Assembly (NCBI RefSeq): GCF_001858025.1
Contig: NZ_LZQD01000001.1
Coordinates: 62,001 to 126,000, forward strand
DNA: 64,000 nucleotides
Source: Trichormus sp. NMC-1
GTDB taxonomy: Bacteria; Cyanobacteriota; Cyanobacteriia; Cyanobacteriales; Nostocaceae
Direction: 5' to 3'
Shown: one piece after another, positions 63,209 to 64,000 of the stretch
Numbering within the stretch: the first letter of the stretch is position 1
Layout of the letters: each line of letters starts with the position of its first letter
Position numbers and translations under genes: made by a program
The notes under the pieces: generated by a model
Database searches by the model: none
Seen by the model: the letters and a program-made list of their open reading frames with translations, nothing else
What the model was told of the DNA's origin: nothing

Positions 63209-63499
63209 TTATTCTGGTTGAGATTTTTGAACCTCTACAACAGGAGTGAGCATGGACAAGTCTATTGGAGTTAATTGGGTGGATGCCTCTAACTTAAGTA
63301 GTTCAGGGGGTAGTTCGGGTGATATTTCGCCCTTGACACTTCCTAGCTGAGAACCAACAATTTTATCGTAATTGGAAGCAACAGCTAAAAATGCTCCTCC
63401 TAAAATGTAGATAGGTAAGGGCAAAGACAATGCTGTCACCCAGTCCAAGAATTCCGCCAAAGCGAATAACACAAAAAAACAAGCAAGCCAAACCCTCAT
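63209..63499 (-). CDS. Small membrane protein, unknown
   Basis: 96 residues. Two hydrophobic segments (VWLACFFVLFALAEFLDWV; LPIYILGGAFLAVAS), then a soluble tail. Not recognised. The start has gatgaaaag nearby. Lies between two signalling genes. Confidence 0.6.
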   Translation of the reverse strand: MRVWLACFFVLFALAEFLDWVTALSLPLPIYILGGAFLAVASNYDKIVGSQLGSVKGEISPELPPELLKLEASTQLTPIDLSMLTPVVEVQKSQPE

Positions 63500-63592
63500 C
63501 TTTTCATCCCCTGTATGGAAATAACTATATTTATTTATAGGTTAAACAGCTGGCATGATAGTGGATGTACGCCACAATCACAAATTTTTAGC

Positions 63593-64000
63593 TCAAGCCT
63601 TGTGAGATGTTCCATTTACTGTCATCAGTTCTGTAGCTTGTTGAACAGAGAGCGGTCGATAGAAAAAATATCCTTGCACATCATCGCAGTTAATTGACTT
63701 TAAAAATTCCAGTTCCTCTGATTTTTCTACTCCCTCAGCAATTAGTCTTAAACCCAAACTGCGTCCCAAGGCAACTATCGCTGTGATGATATGGGCTACT
63801 TTGTTATTTGTGTTATCTGTGGTTAATTCTTTGATGAATGATCTATCAATTTTCAGATTGTGAAGTGGTAGCGCCTGTAAGCGAGAAAGGGCAGAATGAC
63901 CTGTACCAAAATCATCAATAGACAAGAGTAAGCCCATTTGCTCCAAATCTCTCAGTACAGTTTTGGCAAAGTTGAGATCCTCAATAGCAGTTGTTTCTGT
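63593..64000 (-). CDS. EAL-domain (c-di-GMP phosphodiesterase) protein, C-terminal part
   Basis: The frame is open to the window edge, so the N-terminus is missing; the ATG at 63946 is internal. Visible EAL motifs: ITETTAI-like TETTAIEDLNFA, SIDDFGTGHS (DDFGTG), NLKIDRSFI, IAEGVEKSEE. Most catalytic residues after the EAL start are present. Upstream GGDEF/PAS domains cannot be seen. Confidence 0.85.
   Translation of the reverse strand, partial: TETTAIEDLNFAKTVLRDLEQMGLLLSIDDFGTGHSALSRLQALPLHNLKIDRSFIKELTTDNTNNKVAHIITAIVALGRSLGLRLIAEGVEKSEELEFLKSINCDDVQGYFFYRPLSVQQATELMTVNGTSHKA

Overview
The window looks like a chromosomal segment of a filamentous, probably heterocyst-forming cyanobacterium (Nostocales: Nostoc/Anabaena/Calothrix-like). 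Evidence: many HIP1 octamers (GCGATCGC), the cyanobacterial pipX-pipY-sepF-proC block, a ycf66 homologue, plant-type IspH, an NtcA-type box before an ammonium transporter, Zn-ribbon Ser/Thr kinases, heptamer (STRR-like) tandem repeats, and many small palindromic or MITE-like repeats. All assignments were made by reading the sequence and conceptual translations; nothing was searched against a database.

Layout. 0-11 kb: the 3' part of a polyunsaturated-fatty-acid-synthase / heterocyst-glycolipid-type polyketide cluster: C-terminal half of a PfaA-like synthase (KR + dehydratase), a PfaB-like degenerate KS + acyltransferase, a PfaD-like FMN enoyl reductase, a condensation-type acyltransferase, a free acyl carrier protein, and a 625-residue protein with a TubC-like docking domain fused to a region I cannot assign. 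11.6-14.4 kb: pipX-pipY (nitrogen control / PLP homeostasis), sepF, proC. 14.6-17 kb: small toxin-antitoxin-like genes and a solitary nuclease-like protein. 17-21 kb: Ski2-like helicase and a Rieske oxygenase. 21.6-29.7 kb: a metal-responsive group: MerR regulator, DUF305-atx1-copA-small membrane protein operon, ycf66, gnd, and a second, duplicated-domain DUF305 lipoprotein. Both DUF305 genes carry a MerR-type promoter with a 20-bp spacer. 29.8-34.7 kb: Zn-ribbon kinase, relics of BrnT and VapBC toxin systems, a PIN-like protein, and a two-gene unit of a HEPN (AbiU2-like) protein plus a kinase whose catalytic core has been deleted. 35-39.5 kb: ilvA, an S4 protein, coaBC, two unknown genes. 39.9-44.4 kb: RND efflux permease and its membrane-fusion protein. 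44.5-48.8 kb: a site-2 protease, an array of 45 CACCTGT heptamers, a GH10-like lipoprotein/hydrolase, and a 670-bp exact-looking second copy of the protease 5' end. 49-54.4 kb: unknown gene, purH, two tandem Yfr2-like small RNAs, a lipoyl/octanoyl transferase, a YbjN protein, recR without an ordinary start codon. 54.6-64 kb: CBS-HEPN protein, a gene-free stretch with two intrinsic terminators, ispH, a GDSL hydrolase, amt, a CHASE2-Ser/Thr kinase, and the C-terminus of an EAL protein running off the window.

Most notable: (i) the unassigned docking-domain protein closing the PUFA-like cluster; (ii) the HEPN/catalytically dead kinase pair among toxin relics; (iii) two matching MerR operators that tie two DUF305 genes to the copper operon; (iv) a 91-bp MITE family with TA ends that repeatedly abuts or supplies stop codons; (v) tandem Yfr2-like RNAs; (vi) the 3,500-bp-offset duplication and the 45-copy heptamer array. 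No tRNA, rRNA, CRISPR array or intact insertion sequence was recognised.
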